Origin: Stenogyne calaminthoides
Lineage: Eukaryota > Streptophyta > Magnoliopsida > Lamiales > Lamiaceae
DNA: 64,000 nt
Direction: 5' to 3'
NCBI GenBank assembly: GCA_037126765.1
Contig: JBBCBC010000034.1
Coordinates: 19,962,691-20,026,690 of the forward strand
The notes below the pieces were generated by a model. It did not search any database, was not told the DNA's origin, and saw only the letters and a program-made list of their open reading frames with translations. Each line of letters starts with the position of its first letter. Position 1 is the stretch's first letter. Made by a program: the position numbers and the translations under genes. This document shows, in pieces, positions 9,984-20,404 of the stretch.

Positions 9984-12379
9984 ATGTCTTCTAAGAAACT
10001 TCCCATGTTCTCAGTGGAGAACTATGATTTATGGAGACTTAGAATGCAGGCTCACTTGTATTCTAAACATGAACGAATGTGGAGAGTGGTCTCTGAAGGG
10101 TCATTCCAATTTACTGTGGTGAATCCCAGAGGAACAGAAAATGAGAGAAACGATCCTAGAGCAGAATTTCCTAAGTCTGATGACCAACTGACTCCTGAGG
10201 AGAGAAAATTAGTCAATCTAGACTACATTGCTAAAGACACACTATACAGTACAATTGATGATGGTGTGATGGGAATGATCTCTCACTGCAATACTGCAAA
10301 AGAAATTTGGGATACTTTAGCTGTAATGTGCCAAGGCACGGATCATATCAAGGAAAACAAACTTTCAGTTGCAATTGGAAATTTTGATAGTTTTGAAATG
10401 GAAGAAGGTGAATCTATTGACAAATTGGAAGTCAGATTCACTAGTATTATGAATGATCTAAATGCACTTGGAAAGAAATATCCACAGAGAGAAGTTGCAT
10501 TGAAAATTCTTAGAGGTCTTTCTAAGAAATGGGATATACATGCAGTGGTGATTGAAAACACCAAAAACATTAATTCAATGCCATATCAACAAGTCTTCTC
10601 TGAGCTGAAGGCCTATGAGTTTGTAATTGATAAGAAATCTAAAAAGGCTGACAGCAAAGATGATTCACCATCTAGTAAAAATGTGGCTTTTAAGGCCAAA
10701 TATAAAACCTGTAAAACTAGAGAGTCTGAGAACTCCCTTGCTAAGAATCAGGATGAGCTAGAGGATAAGCTAGCACTGATGGCAAGGAGGTTTGAAAGAC
10801 TTAATAGTCGATATGGAAAATACAAAAGCTATTACAGGAATCACAGGTACCAGAAGAAACCTGAGGACAGATCAACTGAGAAGAAGAAGGACCTGAAAGC
10901 TGAGGGATCTTCATCCAAAAGGAAGGACTCCAAGTCCAAAGAAGAAAGTGATCAGGATGATGATGCCAACAGATGCTACAATTGCCAAAAGAAAGGTCAC
11001 TTCTAGTATGATTGTCCAGATCTGAGTGCTAAAGAGAGAAGAGAAAGGCAAGCTAAAAGAGACAAGAAGTTCTCTAGCAAAAAGGCCATGGTTGCAGAGG
11101 AAGAACATTCTGAGGAGGGATCTAGCTCTTCAGATGAAATATTCTCAAAACAGTGAAAGTGATGACATTTGTCTGATGGCCATTGAGGAGGTAAACTCTT
11201 CTTTCTCTGTTGTTGCTCCTACACTAGCACAAGAGTTGTCAAGTTCAACTGTAAACAGTCAATTTGACCTGATGGATTCTTTTGAGAATCTGATGAAGGA
11301 CTATGCTGTTTTACAAGAACTGCTAAATGAAACTCAAGAGCAGAATAAGGAACTGAAAGCTGAAAATCTAAAATGGAAAGACTCTAGCAAAACTGAAATC
11401 ACTTCTCAATTAATGGGAGCTACTGATGAACTAGATGTTCTGAAAGTACAACTCTCAGAGAAAGATAAGTTGATAGTGACCCTAACTGAAAAGCTAGAGA
11501 AATCCACTAAAGAGATTCAGCTAATCAGGACTAAGTTCAATGACCTCTCTGAGAAGCATGAAACTCTACAGAACTGTGAGGATAGTGCACAGAAGAAGTT
11601 AACTCTATTGAATACTGCATCTAAAGTAATAGATGAAATTCAGAGTTACCAGAGATCTGCCACTATAAAATCTGGATTAGGATACATTCCAGGGGGAACC
11701 TCACAAGGTCATCTGAATGCTGCATCAAGTAGCAAGAAGACAATCTTTGTAAAACCAGTGGCACCTACACTTCAAACTGAAGAAATGCCCAAGGTTGTAG
11801 ACAAGGGAAAAGGACATGGTTTCAGTAAAACTGAATGATCAGGTAGGAAAGCCCAAACCTCTGGTGAAGGCTAGAAAACCTGAGCACTCAGTTGGAGAGT
11901 TTCAGACAAGTACTTCAAAGCCTCAGACTAAGAATATAAACCTGAAAGGCTCCACACTGAACCATCAGAGGAATCCTCAGATGAGAAACACTCAGCAGAG
12001 ACATTCTCAACTGAAGAGACCAAGTCCTCAGTATACTGAAAGACCCAAATTTCAATACAGATAACTTGAACCCCACTTGCCTAAGGGTAAAGGTTATCTG
12101 AACCCGAGTCAACAAAGATTTAGACCGGCTGCACAAAAGCCTAAGCATCTGAACAAAAGGCCTGAACCAAAGAAAAATTCAAAAGCCCATGTTCATGCTA
12201 AGGCTAGCACTCATACACAGAAGACTGCTAAGGCACCCAGAGTAGTGAATGTGTATGTTGATGTTTATGGAAGACAAATTAGCCACTCTAAAGTGATTAG
12301 AGTTGTCAGACAGATTTGGATTCCGAAAGGTACAACTAACCTTGTAGGACCCTATACAAATTGGGTACCTAAAAATTGA
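9984..12379 (+). pseudogene. G: Gag with zinc knuckle and long coiled coil, broken
   Basis: The ATG at 9984 starts MSSKKLPMFSVENYDLWRLRM, a copia Gag opening. The UBN2-type capsid runs over about 230 residues (TLYSTIDDGVMGMISHCNTA, then NKLSVAIGNFDSFEMEEGESI). The zinc knuckle CYNCQKKGHF-x-YDC has a TAG at 11004-11006 in place of one residue. A frameshift near 11145 leads into a coiled coil (about 11275-11580, rich in L, E and K). Another near 11830 leads into a basic Q/P/K-rich tail to TWVPKN-type sequence before the protease. Sirevirus Gags are known for such a coiled-coil extension. The earlier in-frame TTG at 9897 is not needed. Confidence 0.85.
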
Positions 12380-12694
12380 TCTGTTTTTCAGGAGGAAAAC
12401 AAGGGCACAAAGCTGATTAAAGATCACATAGCACTAATGAGCAGAGACGAAAAAACCCATGATGTATGGTATCTTGACAGTGGATGCTCAAGACATATGA
12501 CAGGATTCAAGAAGATACTCAGTGACTATGTTGAACAAAGAGGCCCTCAGATCACTTTTGGAGATAACTACAAGGGACAGACTGAAGGATATGGAACTTT
12601 GGAAATCGACTCAGTTCATATCCATGGTGTTTCATATGTATCTGGATTGAAGCATAATTTGCTTTCAATAAGCCAATTCTGTGATAAGGGTTAA
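12380..12694 (+). pseudogene. G: aspartic protease
   Basis: This is the same frame as the Gag tail, after one stop at 12377-12379. It contains VWYLDSGCSRHMTGFKKIL, the usual copia form of the active site (D-S-G), then ITFGDNYKGQTEGYGTL and VSYVSGLKHNLLSISQFCDKG. The active-site triad is intact. The frame ends with TAA at 12692-12694, where the pre-integrase segment would follow. Confidence 0.85.
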
Positions 12695-13683
12695 GAACTT
12701 ATGTTATGTGAAAGATGATACAACACAGAAAATATTACTGACTGGTACTAGAAAAGGAAATGTGTATCTTGCTGATTGGAGTTCAACTCCTAAAGATACA
12801 TGTTTGGTTGCTAAAAGTTTCACAGATACCAGTTGGTTAAGATAAAAGAATGAATCACCTGAATTTCAAAACCCCGAATAAGCTTGCAAGATTAGCTCTT
12901 GTAAGAGGGTTGCTTTAATGAAGTGTTCAAGAAGGAACATATTTGTGATGCGTGCAAAAAGGAAAACAAGTTAGAGCATCATTTAAAAGCAAAGTAGATG
13001 TTTCTACCGAAAGAATACTTGATTCATCGTGATATGGATCTTTTGGTCCTATAACACCAAATGAGCACTAATGGCGGGAAATACACATTGGTAGTAGTTG
13101 ATGACTACTCAAGATATACTTGGGGGTCATATTCTTACTCAAGAAGAAAGAGACTCGAGATAAAAGTGCTGAAATTCATTGAAAAGGCTCAAGATTGAGA
13201 AAAAAATCGAGTGTGGTCAAAATCGATCCGACAAAGGGAACTAAATTTATAAATCATATCATATCGATTATTGTGCAGCAAATTGAATTACTCATGAAAC
13301 ATCAGCTGCAAGGACCCCTCAACAAAATGGTGTTCTTGAAAAAGAAAGGAACAGAACTCGAAAAGAAGCCGCAAGGACAATGATAGTTGAAGTCGATATT
13401 CCTAAAAAGTTTTTTGGGTGAAAAGCCATCAACCTTGCACGCTACTCTCGAAACAGATCCATCTTGACCAAGAGTCAAGGCAAAACACCTTATGAGCTTT
13501 GGAATGAAAGGAAGCCTCTTGTTTCTTTCTTTCTTTTCGTGTGTTTGGTTGCAAGTGTTTCATACACAATAATGGTAAAGATCGGTTGAAAACATTTGAT
13601 AGTAAAAAGGCGATGAAGGAATATTCTTAGGATATTCTCGAAGTCAAAAAGCTTTTCGAGTTTACAACTGTAGGACTCTTATT
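12695..13683 (+). pseudogene. G: integrase, heavily frameshifted
   Basis: Fragments in shifting frames identify it: a pre-integrase CDAC-type piece near 12950, YTLVVVDDYSRYTW near 13085-13120, TPQQNGVLE-type sequence near 13310-13340, and a LWNERKPLVS piece near 13495. The decay is concentrated here while the flanking protease and RT start are clean. Many breaks sit where CTG or CAG is expected but CG or TCG is present. Whether the breaks are biological or technical is open. Confidence 0.8.
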
Positions 13684-14700
13684 GTGAAGGAAACACCTCA
13701 TGTTGTTTTTGATGAATCTACTTGTGTTCAGAAGAAACAGGAACATGATGCAGATGAACTGACCAAGAGGATCACCAGATTAAGCCTGAAAAAGAATGAC
13801 AAATCATCCACTGAACCTGAAAAGAAGAAGTCAATCACTATCTATGATTGGAGTGACTCAGACTCAGATAAAGAAGTTCAGGATGGAACTCAGGATGGTG
13901 AGACTCAGGAAAGCCAACACACCAAAGGTGACCAATCTGAACAAACCCCAGTTCAGACTCAGGTATGTGATGCCAATGAAGATGTGGTCACAGCTGAGAC
14001 AAATTCTGAATCTATCAACCAAAGGGGAACAAATGTCTCTGACAATGTTCTGAATAGAATTTCCCCTGAGGAAGATGATTCTCTTTCTCCTTTTCTGTTG
14101 TTCCCTGAGTTTACTGAATTAACTGAACCTAACATTTCAAATGTTGAGGATACTGTTGAAGGGGGAACATCAAGAAGGAAATGGTTAGATAGTCATCCTA
14201 CAAGTCAGATTGTGGGTGATCTAACTGAAGGTGTTAAAACAAGAAGGTTCCATGGTGAGAGTGCACTATTCTGCTGCTTCCTATCAGAGAAAGAACCTAC
14301 TGAGATTGGTGAAGCTCTACAAGATTCTCATTGGATTACTGCTATGCAAGATGAGCTGAATCAATTCTCAAGGAATGAAGTATGGGAGCTAGTAGATAGA
14401 CCTGAAAGGCACAATGTCATTGGAACCAAGTGGGTTTTTAAAAATAAAAGAGATGAAAACAACAACATTGTAAGAAACAAGGCAAGGCTAGTTGCACAAG
14501 GTTATTCCCAAGAAGAAGGCTTGGATTATGATGAAACCTTTGCACCTGTTGCAAGACTAGAAGCCATCAGATTGTTTCTTGCATATGCTGCCCACATGAA
14601 GTTCACAGTTTATCAAATGGATGTGAAAAGTGCATTTCTGAACGGTGTTCTTAAAGAAGAGGTTTATGTGGAACAACCTCCTGGTTTCAAAACAGAATGA
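13684..14700 (+). pseudogene. G: integrase-RT linker and start of reverse transcriptase
   Basis: This open 338-codon stretch begins KETPHVVFDES, the C-terminal end of copia integrase, and runs through an acidic S/T/E-rich linker. It then enters RT: HWITAMQDELNQFSRNEVWEL, TKWVFKNKRDENNNIVRNKA, LDYDETFAPVARLEAIR and YQMDVKSAFLNG. It stops at TGA 14698-14700, after which RT goes on in broken frames. The sharp change from clean to broken sequence at 14700 is notable. Confidence 0.85.
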
Positions 14701-15820
14701 CCAAGTTTACGGCTCGTAAAAGCTTTGTATGGTCTTAAGCAAGCACCCAGAGCATGGTATGATACTCTTTTCTCGGTTTCTTCGACCATGGTTTTGTCAA
14801 AGGATCGTTGATAAAACTCATTCGGGATAGAAGATGGGGAAGATATCTTCTTCGTTCGGGAGATATATGTTGATGACATCATTTTTGGATCTCCAAACCA
14901 TCGGTTTGTGTGAAAAGTTTTCAACACCGATGAAAGGCAAGTTTGAGATGTCAATGATGGGGAGATGAATTTCTTTCTAGGTCTTCAAGTCAAACAATCA
15001 AAGGAAGGAATATTCATCAAACGTGCAAAGTACACCGTAGAGATCGATTGCCAAATATGGTGTATGAGATTGCAATGCGCTTAGGATTCCCATGAATACT
15101 AACTACAAGATGGATCCCGATTTCAAGGCAAATCAATTGAGTCATACCGATTATAGAGGAATCATTGGATCATTGCTCTATCTCACGTTAAAGTAGGGTC
15201 GGATATAACATTTGTTGTTGGGATATGTGCAAGATACCAAGCTAATCCTAAGGCTAGTCACATGGAGGTCGCCAAAAAGATATCAAGTATCTTAAGGGCA
15301 CAAATGAATAGAGGATTATGGTATCCGGTGATGATAACCTTGAATTAACCGGTTACTCGGGATGTCGATTATGGAGGTTGCAGGATTGACGGAAGTCCAC
15401 ACTACAGAACTTGTCAATTTCTAGGAAGTAAGTCGATATCTTGGTTTTGAAGAAACAGACCTCAAGAGAGCAAACCAAGATTATGAAGTTGAATACACGG
15501 GCTGCAGGAAGTCTGCCGTGCTTTCGATTCTTTCGCTCGCACAACAATTAAGGGATTATAAAGTTGTAGCCAATGAAGTACCAATATTTTGTGACAATAA
15601 TAGTGCCATTGCTATTTCACAAAATCCCAGATTGCACACCGGATGCAAGCATGTGGATATCGACATCACTTCATCGGAGATCATGTCGAGAAAAAGGACA
15701 TAAGGATGGAGAAAATTCATACCGATATAGAGAGTCGATATCTTGACTAAACCTTTGGCTGAATCAAGATTTCAGGAACTTTCAGTTGAATTAGGGATGT
15801 TAGATCCAGGTGTATAGAAA
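14701..15820 (+). pseudogene. G: reverse transcriptase C-terminal part and RNase H, broken
   Basis: Continuing fragments include LYGLKQAPRAWYDTL (from about 14725), the catalytic YVDDIIFGS near 14865-14890, and RNase H pieces (CDNNSAIAISQNP near 15590-15630 and a KHVDI motif). The catalytic motif is intact at codon level but no frame is continuous. The pol end lies near 15775-15820 (LSVELGMLD-type tail). The density of TCG and CG at expected CTG and CAG positions is high. Confidence 0.8.
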
Positions 15821-16447
15821 GTAAAATCTGAAAAATTGAAGGTTTTCAGATGCATGAAGTTTTTCTCAGAATTCTACTGAGAAACTCAGGATAAAATGGA
15901 AATACCGAATCGAAGTCTCGTGAAACTCAGATTTCATCAAGGCCAAGATTTTTTCGAGAGTATATCGAACCCATTCAAGATTTTCGCAATATTATATTGA
16001 CATTTTATCAAGGTCAATACTCAGTAAGACTGATAGAGAGAAATTAGTCTGAAGAAGGAATGACTCATGCGACTCATTTATTGCTTAAGTGAAGCTCAGT
16101 AATCATTTGCAATAAATACAAAACACCTAAGGAATGTTTTTGGGCGGGATCGTTTGAAATCTCGAAGAAGGTCAACATTCATTTAATGCTCTGTTACATT
16201 AATGACCAATGAGGATATTTTGGCGGCTTACTTTTCGGGAATCGACCTTTCACATACCCGATTAATCGGTGATTAATCTCAACCGTTGTTTTTCACCTAA
16301 CCAACACGAATTCCCATGATCTCAAAACTATATATTCCTCAAGAAGCCATTCAAGCCCAATTTTATCAAACCCTTCGTTCCCAAAATCCTCTGCAAAATT
16401 AATCCCTTTGCCCAGAAAATCCAAACCCTAAATCTTTAATCTCTCAA
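15821..16447 (+). other. G: spacer between pol and the extra ORF
   Basis: No coding signature is seen. It would hold the untranslated stretch, and possibly a splice acceptor, ahead of the 3' ORF. The bases just before the ATG at 16448 are AT-rich with AATCTCTCAA. Confidence 0.5.
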
Positions 16448-19400
16448 ATGGCTCCTACCGTTTTTGACAAATTAGCCAAAACCAATAAACCTTGGTACGA
16501 GTTCGTTGTCTCGCTCGATTGCACAACCAACTCTAAACCAGAAGAGGAGGCTCTCCATATGATCCGTTTAGCCTAGCTCACCCATCTCGTCGCAAGCCGA
16601 CCGGACCAAGAATACGTGAAAGAGGTAATCGAGTTCATCTGTAATATGAAGATAGATGAAGAGGATGGTATGCATTCTGAGATTATTGTATCACATTTAG
16701 AGCATTCGTCTAAATACATCGATTTTGAAAGGGAATTGTATATTATTCCAAAAAATTTAAACGATGTTTTTGAGCTTTGTGATAGTGGAGAGGATCCTGT
16801 TGTGTATATGTTGGGTAGAGAGCAGGAGTATTTAGATAGGATTGCTGAGAATCCAGTAAAATTTGAGGCTACACTGCATAAGAGGCATTTGAAGCCACAA
16901 TATAGAGTTTTGTTGGATATTGTGAGCAAATGCATCATGAGTCATTCGGGGAGTTTTGAGCAGATTAGTACCCCGAAGCTCCGATTAATTGCGGCGATCG
17001 AGGCTTCACCCACCACCGACTTCAACTGGCTCAGATTCTTAATTTAGACGGTGAGTGAACAAGCCAAGGTCGTAAAAAGTGAGAAGGACGGGGCTATCTC
17101 GATCAAAGGCAAGATCCACCATGCCACCAAAATAGCATTTATTTTGGAGATGTGCAGAGAGGAGGAGGACATCTTCACCAATTCGACCCCATTCCCTAAA
17201 TCCAAGGTGCTCTTCAAGCCCATTGTTTGAAGAAGAAAAAGCCATCGTGGGGGAAGAAAGAAAAGAAAGCGAATCACCAAGCGTGCTATCGCGAAAAAAG
17301 AAACCCAACAAACCCGGGGAAGGTTGTTGGAGGCCAAGATGGAGCAGGTGAGAAGTTGAAGAAGTTAGAAAAACCCTCGCTCCCAAGCGCAAAAGGATGG
17401 TGGTTCTCACCGATGATGATGCAAAGTGATTTCAAGAGATTCAACCCGAGGGCCAAACCGCCGTAAATCACCATTACAAGTCTTCGCTCAGTTATCTCTA
17501 AGGCACAGACCAGATCGAGGAGCAGTCTTCTCTCGAGGTGCTTGAGACATCGCTTCGATTCGAGATAAAATTTTTCAGAAATTTTTAAAGGAACTCAGAC
17601 TCGAGATTCCTACCAAAGATGTGCTACGGCCGACAGAAGAGCCAACTCGAAAGTTAATCTCGAGGACATGCCACCAGCCCCGTAACCTACTCGGATGCAA
17701 CCGAGGACCGACCGCACAACATTCATATCTGCCGGAGACTCGTGAGCGATTTATTTTGATGAGCTCTCGAAAGGATCTACTTCTTGATCCTTCACCGATG
17801 CTTCGACCGAACCGTAAAGCCCGAGATGGAAGAAGGGCGGTCAAGAAACCGAGGGAGGAGCAAGGGGAACGGTTCATCCTGATCGCTACCCCGAGCTCGG
17901 CTCTTACCCCCGATCCGCAAGATATCTTCTTCAGATTAAGGACGACGGTTTTCATCCTCAATCGACTCTTCCGGAGATGCTTAACCTTCTTTGCATTTGA
18001 GGGGAAGACTAGTGGAATGAGGAGCAACTTTTTCCGACCGAAGTTCTCGTGGATTCAGAAAGACAAAGCTTAGGATGAAAATTTCCGATTTTGATGAGCT
18101 AGTTCGTAAGAAGATAGCCGAGAGGAGAGCTATCGGGTTGGTGCCCCTAAAGAAGCAGAGACAAATCTCAAGATGGGGACCAAGGAGATGCCGAGGATCG
18201 GGCCTCGGATGGAGAAGGAAACTTCTTGGCCGATCAACCCGAAATCATTCAACCTCGATCGGCTAAGACTCTTCGTACCCTTTTCGCACTATTAACAATT
18301 ATGCCAAAGTTATCGAAAAGTTCTATCTTTAACTCAATTGTTCGATGTACTGATCGAGGCTCGCTTGAAGACCGGAGCTCGTGATGAAGTCGATGCTCAA
18401 AAAGTGCATCGACCCTCGTGTTGTGTCTCAACCTCGGGATGATCAATCAAAGACAGAAGGTGCGTAATGTTCCCGAGATCGACCTCACCCCATTCTCGAG
18501 AAACTTGAAAAGGTTGAGCCAATCTTGAACAAAATCGCCGGATGGAAGAGACATTGGCCAGCCAAACTCAGAAGATGGAGAATCTGAGTTCATCTTCAGA
18601 ACTGGTGCAACTCCAAGACACTCTGACCTCAAAGATGACCTCCATGGAAGACAAGCTGAATGAGAAGCTGGAGGGAGTCAAGGCTAAGCTGAGTGCTGAA
18701 CTTAAACAGAAGCACCAGGAGAAAAATGAGTTTCTAGAGGTGAAATTGGCAGAGAAGAACGAAGTGCTGATCAAATCTGCTGTTGAGGAAATGAGCTCAA
18801 TACTCATGACCAAGATGACAGAGATGTTTAAAGATGCTCTCTCTGGCCAGTTTGCCCATCTTTCTGAAGAGTTCTCTATGGCTAAAAACCACCTCAGGAG
18901 GCTAGAAGATGTAAGCAAAGAGCAATACCATATGGACACAGCACTCTCCAGACTTCTTCCAAATTACGGTGCCAAGAAGGGGGAAAGACCAGATGAGGAC
19001 CTCAGGAAGTTATTGGCACGTACTTTGGAGAAAAAGGCACAAAAAGAAGCTGAAATGTATAGCCTATCTAAAGCCTTGAAGGAAGTCGAAGCTACTGACA
19101 AGATGAAGTTCAGTAAGGTGGAGAAGCCGAGCTACACTCAGGTTTCTGAGGAAACCATGCTTGATGTTGCAAGAGAGAAACTGAGTGATAGAGCTAAGGT
19201 TGGAACAAGCCAGGTTGCTGCTGAATTGCCTATGAAGAGGAAAGCCTTGGGCATTGTTGAACCTAAAAGCAAGCGTGTTAAGGCTTCTAAGCCAGTCCAA
19301 AGGAAGTTGGTTGAAGAATTAGAAGAGTTTGCAGGTCAACCTCAAAGAAAAGTCTTTAACACAAGGAATGCTCTGAAGACACTCCAGATAGAACAAGCAA

Positions 19401-19954
19401 AGAAAGCTGCTGCTTCGGTCTCAGGCGTGCCTGTGATCAGGAAGAAAATAGATGAAGAGCAGAAGCGAAGGAGTGGATACAAAAAGTTTGTGAGCAAATG
19501 GAGAGGGACTTCAATAGCACAAAAATGGCCACACATTGACAAATGGATGCCCATCTAATTCAACGACAGTTGGGAAGAGGTCAAGAGAACCTTCTGGTTC
19601 TACTATGCTGTGCTCAGGGAATGGAAAGGGGAAAGCTCAGATCCAAATGAAACATTTATTGAATATCTCCTAAACTTCTATCCTAAATATCTCCAAAGCT
19701 GGATAAACCTTGCAGATGAAGGAAAGGTGCAGATAGTAGCCCCCGGTCCATATACCTACCCTCCTCCAAGACTTGATAATGGCCTGGTGAATGAAAAAGC
19801 CATTACTCAAGAAATTGCTCAATATGCTGCACAGTTAGGTCTGACAGGGAACAGTCCGGATATCATCAAGGAAAGAAATGCTCTGAAGAAGAGGTATTTC
19901 GGAATGTTCAACCTGGAGGTGCCCGCTGATGAAATTGAAGAAGATTCAAACTGA
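16448..19954 (+). pseudogene. G: extra ORF in envelope position, with coiled coil
   Basis: The ATG at 16448 opens MAPTVFDKLAKTNKPWYEFV. A TAG at 16574-16576 interrupts, then the same frame is open to 17046 (EFICNMKIDEEDG, HSGSFEQISTPKLRLIAAIE). From 17047 to 18541 the frame is destroyed. From 18542 to 19558 a clean 338-codon stretch encodes a long coiled coil (TSKMTSMEDKLNEKLEGVK and on), then a basic K/R-rich region with AELPMKRKALG and KSKRVKASKP. After one TAA (19556-19558) the same frame continues to 19954 (SWEEVKRTFWFYYAVLREWK). Sireviruses often carry an ORF of unknown function at this place, sometimes called envelope-like; I see no clear signal peptide or membrane anchor. Confidence 0.75.
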
Positions 19955-20404
19955 AGAGCAGAAGACTGAAGAGCCAAATCTAAAGACTGAAGACTTACCT
20001 GAAGACACTTGTAATTTTTCTATCTTTTTGTCTTTTATTTTTGTTCTGATAAATTTCATTGTAACCTGTAACAGTCTACTCATCATCAATGAAAATTTAT
20101 CATTTGTGCTCAAAAGATAATATCTCATTATCTTATTTACATGTCTTTTACTTTTGATATGCTGAATGATTGTCTCTGAATTAATTGTTTATGGGAAATT
20201 ATTTATTAAGTATTTGGTGATGAATCCTTTGAGAGATTCATTACTGAAGAAATTGTTGAATGATTAATTGTTGAGGAGATTCTCAGAAATTGTTGGGAGA
20301 TTCTCTGTTCAGAAACCAATCTTGTAATAGGATAAACTGAAACCTGAGTTTAGGTTGTATGGTTGTAACAAGATAGGTTTTGGCATCATCAAAAAGGGGG
20401 AAAT
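19955..20404 (+). other. G: 3' untranslated region and polypurine tract
   Basis: It is non-coding, with repeated ATTGTTGGGAGATTCTC-like motifs near 20270-20300 that echo the LTR start. It ends with AAAAAGGGGGAAAT at 20391-20404, the purine tract that would prime plus-strand DNA at the 3' LTR. Confidence 0.8.
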
